Source of the DNA: Sesamum alatum
Taxonomy: Eukaryota > Streptophyta > Magnoliopsida > Lamiales > Pedaliaceae
Assembly: GCA_034509735.1 (NCBI GenBank)
Contig: JACGWO010000004.1
Span: forward strand, 16,535,395 to 16,599,394
Direction: 5' to 3'
DNA length: 64,000 nt
The position numbers and the translations under genes are program-made. The notes under the pieces were generated by a model, which did no database searches, was not told where the DNA came from, and saw only the letters and a program-made list of their open reading frames with translations. Positions 46,276 through 57,545 of this stretch are shown here, piece by piece. The stretch's first letter is position 1; every line of letters begins with the position of its first letter.

Positions 46276-46482
46276 CGATCCATACGGCCTGCGCAGAGCA
46301 GGCGCATGCAGGCGGCCGACAGGTTGGCGCGCGCGGGCAGAGGTGCCTGCGCGCGCGGCAACCTGCCAGCGCGCACGGGCGTGTCAGTGCTGCCGACCAG
46401 GCGCGCGCGCAGGAAGGCAGGGGCCTGCGCGCGCGCGTCAGGGCCGGCAGAGTGCTGCCGGTGGCGGCGGCCGGTTGACGTC
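46276..46482 (+). repeat. GC-rich island of B2 leader (about 200 bp)
   Basis: CG-alternating, like the other islands. Open frames within it are artefacts of composition. Confidence 0.65.
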
Positions 46483-47334
46483 GTCGTTTTCTCGTTGTTT
46501 TAATTTTTTGGAATATTCTAAAAAAATCATTGTATTTAATTCTGCATATTTTCTATAAGAACATTATTTGGGAGGTTGAGTTTATTGGATTTGGAATCCC
46601 GGGAATAACTTACCTACAATAATGAGGAAGGGTCTTCCTAAACGAGAAAAATTATTGCCAACGGTTGTACCATATTTTTCATACGTAGTTCATTTATTTA
46701 TCATGGATTGATGTGATTGATAATCATGGAATATTAGCATGTTTTTATGTGATTGGATCATGTGATTATGTGTGTTTAATGGACATGGATGATCGCAAGC
46801 CCTAGACCGAATGTATGGTTTAATTTTATGTTGGGCCTGTGTGCCTCTTTCTGCTCTCTGCTTTCTCCTTCTCCCCTTCTAGTTGCCTTGAAATAATAAG
46901 ACATTCTTTCTCCCTCCTTATGTACTCCCCTGGGTTTTCGTTGGGGTTTCTTTTTACATATGTAATGAGAGTAGAATAGGAGTGAGGATTTTATTTTTAT
47001 GTATTTGGTGGAGAAGAAGGAAGGTCCACATGGAGAGCCCAGAATGGTGGATCCAAGGCGTTTCCATGAAGAGGTGAAAGAGAAAAGAGACCAAGGCCCA
47101 TCAGAATGATGATCGGGTTACTATTAATGTAATAGTGTAGGACCAACCCTAAATTACCATAGATCCACTACGGGCTCAGTGGGTCGCATAGGATTCAGGC
47201 TCGTGATCATCCAACAGGGGCGTGCTAGGCTTTAATTTTGCATGTGGTTGTTATGATGAATGAATGGTTTTATTTATCGTATAACTGCTATGGGATGCAA
47301 TTTATTTATTTATGCATTATGGATGAATGTGTTT

Positions 47335-47339
<5 letters not shown>

Positions 47340-47368
<29 letters not shown>

Positions 47369-47369
47369 G
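47340..47369. repeat. (AT)n microsatellite in B2 leader
   Basis: An uninterrupted run of about 14 AT units. Confidence 0.9.
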
Positions 47370-47393
47370 AGATCTCGGTCATTTACAACTCTC

Positions 47394-47628
47394 ACATTGG
47401 TTGGACCAATGTCCAAATATTAGACCCTAGACAAAGTGGACATGGACTCTAGGAGTCTGTCCATGCCTTCCAATCCATGGCAATAATGAGGAAGCTGATT
47501 TAGGTCGATAGCGTGGTCTCACGAGTCGTGGCACGTCTATCGTGCTTAAAAGAAGCTGCACTGTGTCATGAACAAAAAGTAGACCACTGTTACCTGTCTC
47601 ACTAGTCATGGAGGTAGCAGCGGGTCTA
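47394..47628 (+). ncRNA. Structured leader module of B2
   Basis: The hairpin ACATTGGTTGGACCAATGT (47394-47412) is followed by a hairpin at 47506-47542 with arms CGATAGCGTG and CACGTCTATCG (one bulged T) around the palindrome CACGAGTCGTG (47520-47530). The second site is CACTAGTCATG (47600-47610). It sits between CTGTTACC (47587-47594) and GGTAGCAG (47613-47620), with outer arms TAGACC (47580-47585) and GGTCTA (47623-47628), so a second hairpin is well supported here. Confidence 0.58.
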
Positions 47629-47849
47629 TGATTCGGTTGATTGGGTGGGGTCTGACGTCCGATTAGCATGATTCGCTTGGAGTCCTCGGGATCATGTGAA
47701 AGGGTGAGGCAATTATCTTGGGAATCTCTTGGAATGAGAATGGTATGGTATACCTCCCACAGGATTCTTCCCATGCGAATCGTAAAAGCGGGATATGGGA
47801 AAATTAAATGTTTATCCCGAAAATGACTTTTGAAAGTATCGTGTTTTCG

Positions 47850-47857
47850 TATAAATA
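47850..47857 (+). promoter_or_regulatory. TATAAATA box in B2 leader, 107 bp before gag
   Basis: TATAAATAGTGGGAG, placed as in B1. Confidence 0.4.
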
Positions 47858-47963
47858 GTGGGAGCATTAAATGACTAAAGACCAAGCATTTAATTATTTA
47901 TCAAAACTTCCGTCTTTTAAATTCTGCTGATCGAAAGTTCTGTTTTTAAAATGTAGATTTAAA

Positions 47964-48104
47964 ATGTCTAAGAACCCATTATCAATCATACTTGAGACCA
48001 ACAGTTCAATGGAACAAATTACAACGACTGGTTGCGCAATCTGAGGATAGTCCTAGATTACGAGAACCAAGGCTACGTCATGGACGAACCTCTCCCTAGG
48101 ACCT
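47964..48104 (+). pseudogene. copia gag start of B2, cut by A3
   Basis: It begins MSKNPLSIILETN, then a base is lost relative to B1 in the AATTCAATGG region, and it ends after CCCTAGGACCT where the A3 LTR starts. The gag continuation should follow A3 to the right. Confidence 0.8.
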
Positions 48105-50332
48105 TGTTAGAATAGGTGACCAGAAAGCCAATAGGTTTGGCGATTTGTATCCTATCTGACAACTTGATGTAAATGTAATATTATTATGTGATGAATAAGA
48201 TGAGTATTCGTCACCAATGGTACCTTCTTTGTTGCGCTCATCTTACATTTGTTAAAATGGTGTTTAACTTATATCGCAACAAAGCTCACAGACCATGGAT
48301 AACAACTCGTGCAGTTGGGCCACGCATTGGATGGTGGTCATGAAACCAACTGATTAAGAGTTGGGTCTGAAACGTTCCAAGTCGAGGACCTCGAGACAGG
48401 GCATCGAGAGTCCTATTGAGACTTGCGTCAAGAGTCGTGTTCATTGGATGAGTGCCGTGTTTCATCGGCGACAGGCGTGCGACGCCTACACGATCTTGAT
48501 GGGTTGGTCGACTGGGGTCGAGCCGACTGGACTGACTCGCGGGATCATCATATGGAAGCCTTGGAGGCTTGGTCGGTATGATTGGTTTTCCTCGGTTCCG
48601 ATAGTACGGGAGTAATCCTCAAACTTGAGGGATCATGGCAGTCGCGTGCACAGGACGGCTGTATCTTGGATCTGGCGAGAGGTAATCATTCTGTAAGATG
48701 ATTATCATAAGCCTTGTCCAGTGCAGTCAGAATGTGTAGCGAGGACGGGGGATTCCAAGAAGAGGATCTGTCCCCCTGTCAGTATGTGACAGAGGTATCT
48801 CCTATGCACTCGGAGACACGTTCATGCTGTTTGAAGCTGTGGCCACAGTGGTTGGTCGAACAGGGAATGGTTTCCTGTGTCGACCCAATGAAGCATACGT
48901 GGTCTCGAGTATTAAGCATAGATGCCTAGTCAAGGATGGGAACCGACGCCCAATTCCATACCCTAGACTAAGGCCGGGAGACGGTAGACGGAAGGATCGT
49001 ACCCGTACGAAATCGGCGCCTAAATGTTCACGCCAATTCACCTAGTCTCTAGTGCCATGGACCGTTGCTAGACGGCCACCCATGGTAACGGGCCCTTGTG
49101 GGACACGGGCCCAAGTCTAGCTGAGGGTGAACCTAAAGGGTCTCACACAAATCACCGAGGAGGTTGAGAGATCGACTTGGAGTCAACCTCGAAGGATAAA
49201 ATAAGTAATTGGATTACTTAAGGGAAAGCCCATTGGATGGACAGGCCGATATCGTATCGGGCTTTCATTTAATCGGTAAATTGAATTTTCGATTAAATAT
49301 GAAAAGTTGAGATGTTGAGACGTTGGATCTTTTAATTGGATTAAAAGATCAACGGGAATAATTTAAGTGGACATTAAATTGGATTTAATATTGGGTTCGT
49401 CGTAATTGGGTTGCGATAAAACCCGGTCCGTTAAATTATACCCGAGAGGAGAAATAATTCCTAATTTGGAATGGGAAGAAGTTGGACTTCTTTCCTTAAT
49501 TAAACATGGCCGACACGCTCCCTTGGAGGAAGCAAAATCAGCCATGTTTCATGCTATGTGGTATGTTGACTTATGTCTTTTGGAAAGAGACAAATCAACT
49601 CCAATCAAGCTCTTCCCTTTTGGTATGATTTGATCATACCATAAATTTTGGTAGGCTTGATTGAAGAATTGATGGTAATTGATTGGAATGAATCTAGACA
49701 TCCTTGGATGAACCTAGACACATTCCAATAATCACATTAATTATGTATATATATTAGAATATACAACATCAAGCATAAGTGATCCATTATTCATCTTTTT
49801 CTAGGAAAAAGAGAAGACAAAAATCCTCTCCTCTCTCTCAATTTTCGTGCTCTCTCCCTCTCTTACACTTGTGTTCTTCACTTGATTTTGAATCAAGAAG
49901 AAGAACAAAGTAAGTTTAAGAGAACACTAATTCATAATGTTCTTCTCTTAAACTGATTCCTTCCTAAACCCGTTCTTTTCTAGCAAGAAGAACGTGTGTT
50001 TCTTCCGGTGTGGTGTGGATCACCTTTGGAGAATCCATACGTTTGGATTTCGTGAGCATTCCGGAGAAGGAACAATGCTAGTAGCCGGGAGCATACGCTA
50101 AACAATCAAAGGTAACGGTTTATTACGCTTTGATTGATTTCATTTATATATCTATGCCCTATGTGTTTAAATATATGTTTTAATATTTACACATCCTACA
50201 TCGGACGCCCGGCTGAGCACCCAAGGATACACCCCTTGGGATTCGCGTATTTTGAATTTGATTTAAATTTAAGCACAATTTCTCGCTTCCTCGCTTCCGC
50301 TCGCGCTCCCGGGCGGATCCGCTTGTCCTTCA
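48105..50332 (+). repeat. Family A LTR (5' LTR of A3)
   Basis: 2228 bp, with TG...CA ends intact (TGTTAGAATAGG ... GTCCTTCA). Confidence 0.92.
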
Positions 50333-50334
50333 AG

Positions 50335-50350
50335 TGGTATCAGAGCCCGG
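50335..50350 (+). other. Primer-binding site of A3 (initiator tRNA-Met)
   Basis: TGGTATCAGAGCCCGG two bases after the LTR. Confidence 0.9.
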
Positions 50351-50600
50351 TTCGATGTATGGGGCGTAGATCTATGTGTTTGGCATGATCTACTTGCTTT
50401 TAAATGGCTTTTTTGGCATGTTAGATTACATAAATATATGAATAATATGATGATTCAATTGTTTGGATTTAATGGACTTTTGGCATGCTTAATTTTGTTA
50501 GATTGGATCTAAAATTGCATGCTTATTTTCAGAATAATATTAATGTTATTGTGCTGAACCAGTTTTGAAAAACAAAAAAAAAATAAAAAATTTTGGGATC

Positions 50601-50690
50601 GGTCGGCAGCGCGCGCAGATGCGCGCACAAGCGCGCGCGTCCCTGTGGGCGCGGGCGGCCGGCCAGCACAACGGCTGGGTCGTTTTGTGC
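50601..50690 (+). repeat. GC-rich island in A3 leader (about 90 bp)
   Basis: The shortest of the four islands, with GCGCGC repeats; its right border is shared with A2. Confidence 0.65.
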
Positions 50691-51529
50691 CGTTTTTCGA
50701 CTTTTTTTCGGAAAATTCGATTTTCTGTATTTTTCTGCACGATATTCTGAAAATATGTTAATTTTGCATTTTTGATTTTGGGATAATTGGATTATTCCTT
50801 GAATTAAATTTGCTTAATTAATTTGGGATTAATACATGCATTGGATGCATTGTTTAAATTGTCCATTAAATTTAAAATTTGAATTTTGCATATTATTTGT
50901 ATATTTATGCTTTTGTGATGTTGGACATCACTTGGGTATTTGGAATATGAATTGGTTATTTATGCATGATTATTTGGAATAATTATGTTATGTGAGTTGA
51001 TGGAATCAACATGGGATGATCACAAGAGCCCTAGACCTTATGTATGGATGAATGTATGATCATTTATTTTCTGTTGGGTGGGGCCTGCGTGCCTCTTGTT
51101 TTTGGGACTATCATCTCCCGTATTTTCAGCCTTATGATGTTAAGGCTTGTTTTCTTTATTACCGATGTATTACTTTCAGTTGTAATGAGAGTAGATAGGA
51201 TTGGTGAGGTTTCAATTTTAACAAGCAATTGGAGTCGGAGACCCCAAGGAGGAGCATCAAGGCGTGAAACAAGAAGCATTTCAAGGCCCATTGGAATGAC
51301 AATGGGTTTATTATTATTGTAATAATTTAGGACCACCCTAGACAGACCGTAGACTCACTGCGGGCTCAGTGGGTTGCATAGGTTGGGCTTGTGATCATCC
51401 TAACAGGGGTATACTATGTTTTCTGCATGCGACGTACTTATTTATCGCTTTAAATATTGGATATTTATGCATGCTAAAACACAATAATGTGATGAGGTCT
51501 CGGTCATACACAAACTCTCATTTGGTTGG

Positions 51530-51748
51530 ACCAAATTAAATATTAGGCCCAGAACGGACTTGGATCAAAATGGTATTTTTGGTCTGTCCGAGCCTTCCAT
51601 CCACAGCAATGTGGTGAGGAAGCTACCACTACCCAAGTGTGGTCTCACGAGTCGTGGCACACTTGGACTAGGGGAAAGCTGCACTATTGTTGTGAACAAA
51701 AAGACTGCGCTCGCTGTTTCCCTGTCTCACGAGTCGTGGGGGTGACAG
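51530..51748 (+). ncRNA. Structured leader module of A3
   Basis: The hairpin ATTTGGTTGGACCAAAT (51530-51546) is followed by a hairpin at 51633-51666 with arms CCAAGTGTG and CACACTTGG around the palindrome CACGAGTCGTG (51646-51656). A second perfect palindrome lies at 51728-51738 between the weaker arms CTGTTTCCC and GGGTGACAG. Spacing is 82 nt because of a 2-base insertion. Confidence 0.58.
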
Positions 51749-52000
51749 TTTGAGGCATGATTTGGTTGATGGGTCGGGCCCAACACTGAGTAACATGGTT
51801 CACTTGGAGTCCTCGGGACCATGTGAATAGGTGAGGCAAAATATCTTGGGAATCTCATTGGATGAGAATGATATTGGATATCTCTCACAGGGTCTTTTTC
51901 ATGTGAATCGTAAAAGCGGGGCATGGAGATTACGCTTGTGGATCCCAAGCCCACTAGGAAATGGTTTCCCGAAACTCTGCTTGAGAGTGGCGGACTTTCG

Positions 52001-52008
52001 TATAAATA
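52001..52008 (+). promoter_or_regulatory. TATAAATA box in A3 leader, 98 bp before gag
   Basis: TATAAATAGTGGGAG, placed as in A2. Confidence 0.4.
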
Positions 52009-52105
52009 GTGGGAGGGTTAAAGACTAAAAGACCAAGTCTTCAACTTGAACAATAATATTACCATCATCTGCTAATTTCTGCTTTACATTTTCATTAATG
52101 TAGAT

Positions 52106-55100
52106 ATGTCTAAGAACCCGTTAACCATGATTCTTGAGACTAATAAATTCAACGGAACGAACTACTCGGACTAGCTGAGAAACCTGAGGATTATCCTTGA
52201 TTTCGAGAACCAAGGCTACGTCTTGGACAAGCCGCCACCGAGCGACTTTCCGGAGGGGTCCACGCCTGAAGAACGTTTGACGTTCGAGAAATGGCATGAG
52301 GACAATCGAAAAGTACGCAGTATCATACTGGCTTTGATGTCTAACGACATCCAGAAGCAGTATGAGAGGCTGGATAACGCCTCCGCCATAATGCTCTGCA
52401 TGAACGAGGTTTATGCGGTTCCGGATAGGCATATTAGATATGCCGCCACAAAAGCATTCTTTGGCACCAAGCTCGCTGAAGGAGCGTCTGTACAGAGTCA
52501 TGGGGTCAAGATGCTCTCCCTAGTGGAGAAACTCGAGGACCTTAAAAGCTGGGCTTAACAATGACACGTACATTGACGTGATCCTCCAGTCGCTTCCTCC
52601 ATCCTATGACCCGTTTGTTGTAAACTACAACATGAACGGACTTGAGAAGTCTATTCATGAGTTGATCAACATGCTGGTCCAATACGAGGCAACGACCCAC
52701 AAGTCGGCGCCGGCGGTATTGGTAGGAGAGGCTTCGACCTCCAAGGCGAATGGCAAGAGGGCCGGACGCTGGAAGAGGAAGAAGGGCAAAAGGAAGACGG
52801 TTGTGGACCTTGCTCACGCTCTGGGCGTCCCTGTTGCTCCGGTTGGACCGAGCAAAGGGAAAGGGAAGGCCCGTGGTTCTCAGCGGTCCAAGGCAAATGA
52901 TGTCTGCATGCATTGCCAAGGGAAAGGGCATTGGAAGAGGGAGTGCCCACAACTCCTCTCCAACCCAGGTGTGTTTGTGGTTGAAGTTTATATGATTACT
53001 AATTCTGCTTCATGGGTATTGGATACCGGGTGTGGTGCTCACATCTGCAATGATCTGCAGGCACTGCAAAGAAGCAGAAGGCTAACCAAGGATGAGATGA
53101 TCCTGAGGCTAGGCGATGGCAAGGCCGTTGCTGCGGAGGCCGTATGATCACTAGAGTTAGCCATTAGTAGTCATGTTAGGATTGTACTGAACGACGGTTT
53201 CTATGTACCTAGTATGATTAAAAACATTGTTTCCATCCCGGTCCTTGATAAGGAGGGATATGAATTTACCATCAATAAAAACGGTTTTTTCATTATCAAA
53301 GATGGTATTTCTCATCTGCTTGGTACATTGGTCAACGGTCTGTACATACTTCAACAGTCTAATTGGATTATGACTGCAGAACACAAACGAAAACGTGATG
53401 ATCATAATAACGCATAGATATGGCATGCGAGGTTAGGTCATATCTCTAAAGATAGGATAAGAAGGTTGGTGGACTCAAAGAGTCTAGAAATAGACGATTT
53501 GGACAACCTACCGACCTGCGAATCCTGTCTAAAGGGAAAGATGACCAAGAAACCCTTTGTTGGACAAAGTACGCTAGCCAGTGGTCTGTTGGATTTGATC
53601 CATACAGATGTCTGTGGTCCACTAAATACTCAGGCTAGAGGTGGGTACTCGTACTTCATAACCTTTACCGATGATCACTCACGGTATGGTTATGTTTACC
53701 TGATGAGGTACAAGTCTGAAGCCTTTGGAAGGTTTAAGGAATACAGACTTGAAGTGGAGAACCAAACCGGTCGAAAGATCAAAGTCCTTCGGTCGGACCG
53801 AGGTGGAGAGTATTTGAGTGGTGAGTTTACTGATTATCTAAAAGGGAATGGGATTCTTTCTCAGTGGACCCCTCCTGGAACACCGCAGCTTAATGGTGTG
53901 TCTGAAAGGAGGAATCGGACCTTGTTGGACATGATCCGATCCATGATGAGTTTTACTGAACTACCCCTTCTGGGATACGCTCTTGAGACGACGGCCAAAG
54001 TTTTGAACTTGGCGCCATCTAAAAGGGTATCCCAGGCGCCATATGAGATATGGCATGGCAAACCTGCCTCCTACAAATACTTGAAAGTGTGGGGTTGCCC
54101 CGCATATGTCAAGAGATTAGTGGGAGATAAACTGGACCCGAGGTCTAGTTTATGCAGGTTAATCGGCTATCCGAAAGAAACTGCGGGGTATTATTTCTAT
54201 GATCCCTCCAAGCAAAAGGTTTTTGTCTCGCGAAACGCAGTGTTCTTGGAAAAAGGTTTTCCATCGGATAGTCGACGCGATGAGGTACTCCTTGAGGAAT
54301 CAAGTGAGGTACCCCATGAGGCGGCAGTGACATCTGAGCCAGTGGTTCCCACTGATATTGTTCCAGTCCTCCGTAGGTCGGCCAGAGTATCCTATGCACC
54401 TGATAGGTATGGATTTCTGGGCCTGACCGGTCAGTTGGATAATGATCCAAAGACATACGAAGAAGCGATGTCGGACATCGATTCGGGCAAGTGGCTTGAG
54501 GCCATGAAATCCGAGATGGACTCGATGGGTACAAACAAGGTTTGGACCCTAGTAGATCCACCCAAAGGGGTTAAACCCGTAGGGTGTAAATGGGTCTACA
54601 AACGTAAGCTTGGAGCTGACGGGGAGGTTACAACCTTCAAAGCCAGGCTTGTGGCGAAAGGTTATACTCAACGACCCGGGGTCGATTTTGAGGAAACCTA
54701 CTCGCCCATAGCAATGGCCAAGTGCATTCGGATACTGCTTGCCATAGCAGCATGGTATGACTATGAAATATGGCAGATGGACGTGAAAACGGCTTTCCTC
54801 AACGGTTTAGTAGAGGAAGAGATCTATACGGATCAGCCGGAGGGTTTCACAACTATTGGAGAAGAGCAGAAGGCCTGCCGTCTCCAAAGGTCCATCTATG
54901 GCCTCAAACAAGCTTCCCGAAGCTGGAACATACGTTTTGATGAAGTCATACGGGGATATGATTTCACCAAGAACGAGTTTGATCCTTGTGTATACAAGAA
55001 GATCAGTGGGAGCTCAGTTGTGTTTGTGGTGCTTTACGTGGATGACATCTTGCTCATTGGGAATGACGCTAAGATGTTGGGTACCACTAAAGCTTGGTTG

Positions 55101-55215
55101 TCAACGCAATTCTCCATGAAGGATATGGGCGAGGCATCCTACATCCTTGGCATCAAGATCTACAAGGATAGGTCTAGAAGGATGTTAGGAATGGCCCAGT
55201 CCTCGTACATTGAGT
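52106..55215 (+). pseudogene. copia gag-pol of A3, truncated in RT
   Basis: The start at 52106 gives MSKNPLTMILETNKF. An early TAG replaces TGG near 52173, one extra A near 52547 shifts gag, TGA near 53145 and TAG near 53415 interrupt the part between protease and integrase. The frame from 53466 is then open to 55215. Domains in order: gag, zinc knuckle CMHCQGKGHWKREC, protease DTGCGAH (near 53030), integrase zinc region, core with HTDVCGPL, RSDRGGEYL and NGVSERRNRT, and RT with DVKTAFLNG and YVDDILLIGND (near 55040). RNase H is missing because A4 sits there. Confidence 0.9.
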
Positions 55216-57442
55216 GAAGGACAAGCGGATCCGCCCGGGAGCGCGAGCGGAAGCGAGGAAGCGAGAAATTGTGCGTAAATTTAAATTAAATTCAAAATAC
55301 GCGAATCCCAAGGGGTGTACCCTTGGGTGCTCAACCGGGCGTGCGATGTAGGATGTGTATATATTAAAACATATATTTAAACACATAGGGCATAGATATA
55401 TAAATGAAATCAATCAAAGCGTAATAAACCGTTACCTTTGATTGTTTAGCGTATGCTCCCGGCTACTAGCGTTGTTCCTTCTCCGGAATGCTCACGAAAT
55501 CCAAACGTATGGATTCTCCAAGGTGATCCACACCACACCGGAAGAAACACACGTTCTTCTTGCTAGAAAAGAACGGGTTTAGGAAGGAATCGGTTTAAGA
55601 GAAGAACACTATGAATTAGTGTTCTCTTAAACTTAGTTTGTTCTTCTTCTTGATTCAAAATCAAGTGAAGAACACAAGTGTAAGAGAGGGAGAGAGCACG
55701 AAAATTGAGAGAGAGGAGAGGATTTTTATCTTCTCTTTTTCCTAGAAAAAGATGAATAATGAATCACTTATGCTTGGTGTTGTATATTCTAATATATATA
55801 CATAATTAATGTGATTATTGGAATGTGTCTAGGTTCATCCAAGGATGTCTAGATTCATTCCAATCAATCACCATCAATTCTTCAATCAAGCCTACCAAAA
55901 TTTATGGTATGATCAAACCATACCAAAAGGGAAGAGCTTGATTGGAGTTGATTTGTCTCTTTCCAAAAGAGATAAGTCAACATACCACCTAGCATGAAAC
56001 ATGGCTGATTTTACTTCCTCCAAGGGAGCGTGTCGGCCATGTTTAATTAAGGAAAGAAGTCCAACTTCTTCCCATTCCAAATTAGGAATTATTTCCCCTC
56101 TCGGGTATAATTTAACGGACCGGGTTTTTATCGTAATCCAATTACGACGAACCCAATATTAAATCCAATTTAATGTCCACTTAAATTATTCCCATTGATC
56201 TTTTAATCCAATTAAAAGATCCAACGTCTCAACATCTCAACTTTTCATATTTAATCAAAAATCCAATTTACCGATTAAATGAAAGCCCGATACAATATCG
56301 GCCCGTCCATCCAATGGACTTTCCCTTAAGTAATCCAATTACTTATTTTATCCTTCGATATTGACTCCAAGTCGATCTCTCAACCTCCTCGGTGATTTGT
56401 GTGTGATCCATTAGGTTCACCCTCAGCTAGACTTGGGCCCGTGTCCCACAAGGGCCCGTTACCATGGGTGGCCGTCTAGCAATGGTCCATGGCACTAGAG
56501 ACTAGGTGAATTGGCGTGAACATTTAGGCGCCGATTCCGTACGGGTACGATCCTTCCGTCTACCGTCTCCTGGCCTTAGTCTAGGGTATGGAATTGGGCG
56601 TCGGTTCCCATCCTTGACTAGGCATATATGCTTAATACTCGAGACCACGTATGCTTCATTGCGTCGACACAGGAAACCATTCCCTGTTCGACCAACCACT
56701 GTGGCCACAGCTTCAAACAGCATGAACGTGTCTCCGAGTGCATAGGAGATACCTCTGTCACACACTGACAGGGGGCGGATCCTCTTCTTGGAATCCACCG
56801 TCCTCGCTACACATTCTGACTGCACTGGACAAGGCTTATGATAATCATCTTACAGAATGATTACCTCTCGCCAGATCCAAGATACAGCCGTCCTGTGCAC
56901 GCGACTGTCATGATCCCTCAAGTCTGAGGATTACTCCCGTACTATCGGAACCGGGGAAAACCAATCATACCGACCAAGCCTCCAAGGCTTCCATATGATG
57001 ATCCCCGTGAGTCAGTCCAGTCGGCTCGACCCCAGTCGACCAACCCATCAAGATCGTGTAGGCGTCCCACGCCTGTCGCCGATGAAACACGGCACTCATC
57101 CAATGAACACGACTCTTGACGCAAGTCTCAATAGGACTCTCGATGCCCTGTCTCGAGGTCCTCGACTTGGAACGTTTCAGACCCAACTCTTAATCAGTTG
57201 GTTTCATGACCACCATCCAATGTGTGGCCCAACTGCACGAGTTGTTATCCATGGTCTGTGGGCTTTGTTGCGATATAAGTTAAACACCATTTTAACAAAT
57301 GTAAGAATAGCGCAACAAAGAATGTACCATTGGTGACGAATACTCATCTTATTCATCACATAATAATATTACATTTACATCAAGTTGTGAGATAGGTTAC
57401 AAATCGCCAAACCTATTGGCTTTCTGGTCACCTATTCTAACA
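55216..57442 (-). repeat. Family A LTR (3' LTR of A4)
   Basis: 2227 bp with both ends intact; very similar to the A3 LTR in inverse orientation. Confidence 0.92.
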
Positions 57443-57456
57443 ATCGCCCACTTAAC
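57443..57456 (-). other. Polypurine tract of A4
   Basis: The minus strand reads TTAAGTGGGCGAT next to the LTR; two changes from CAAGTGGGAGAT in other copies. Confidence 0.65.
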
Positions 57457-57545
57457 CTAAAGCGAATCACCCATTGACCTCAAACCCATCTTATCCAGAT
57501 GTTGAGTATGGGCAACTTGCGACATGGGCTTAGTAAGTGGATCTG

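Larger units (their letters stand above)
45834..48104 (+). mobile_element. Ty1/copia element B2 (family B), internally deleted and interrupted
   Basis: It starts with the first 440 bp or so of a B LTR, then joins directly to the leader's GC island. The rest of the LTR, the primer-binding site and the first leader bases are missing. The leader and the first 141 bp of gag follow, where A3 is inserted. The target sequence to the left would be GATTG (45829-45833). Its remaining part should reappear beyond the right end of A3, outside the window. Confidence 0.85.
50351..52105 (+). other. Long leader of A3
   Basis: About 1.75 kb without a gene. It carries a short GC island (50601-50690), the structured module (51530-51748) and a TATAAATA box (52001-52008). 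Confidence 0.7.
48105..55215 (+). mobile_element. Ty1/copia element A3 (family A), 5' LTR to reverse transcriptase
   Basis: A full 5' LTR, primer-binding site, leader and gag-pol up to the end of reverse transcriptase, where the minus-strand element A4 is inserted at 55216. The target sequence on the left is GACCT (48100-48104). It is the longest family A copy in the window and the best reference for the family, despite several stops. Confidence 0.9.

Noticed and set aside
46239..46558. Three overlapping Ala/Arg-rich frames
   Set aside because: Same artefact in the B2 GC island; different in sequence from the islands in the other copies.
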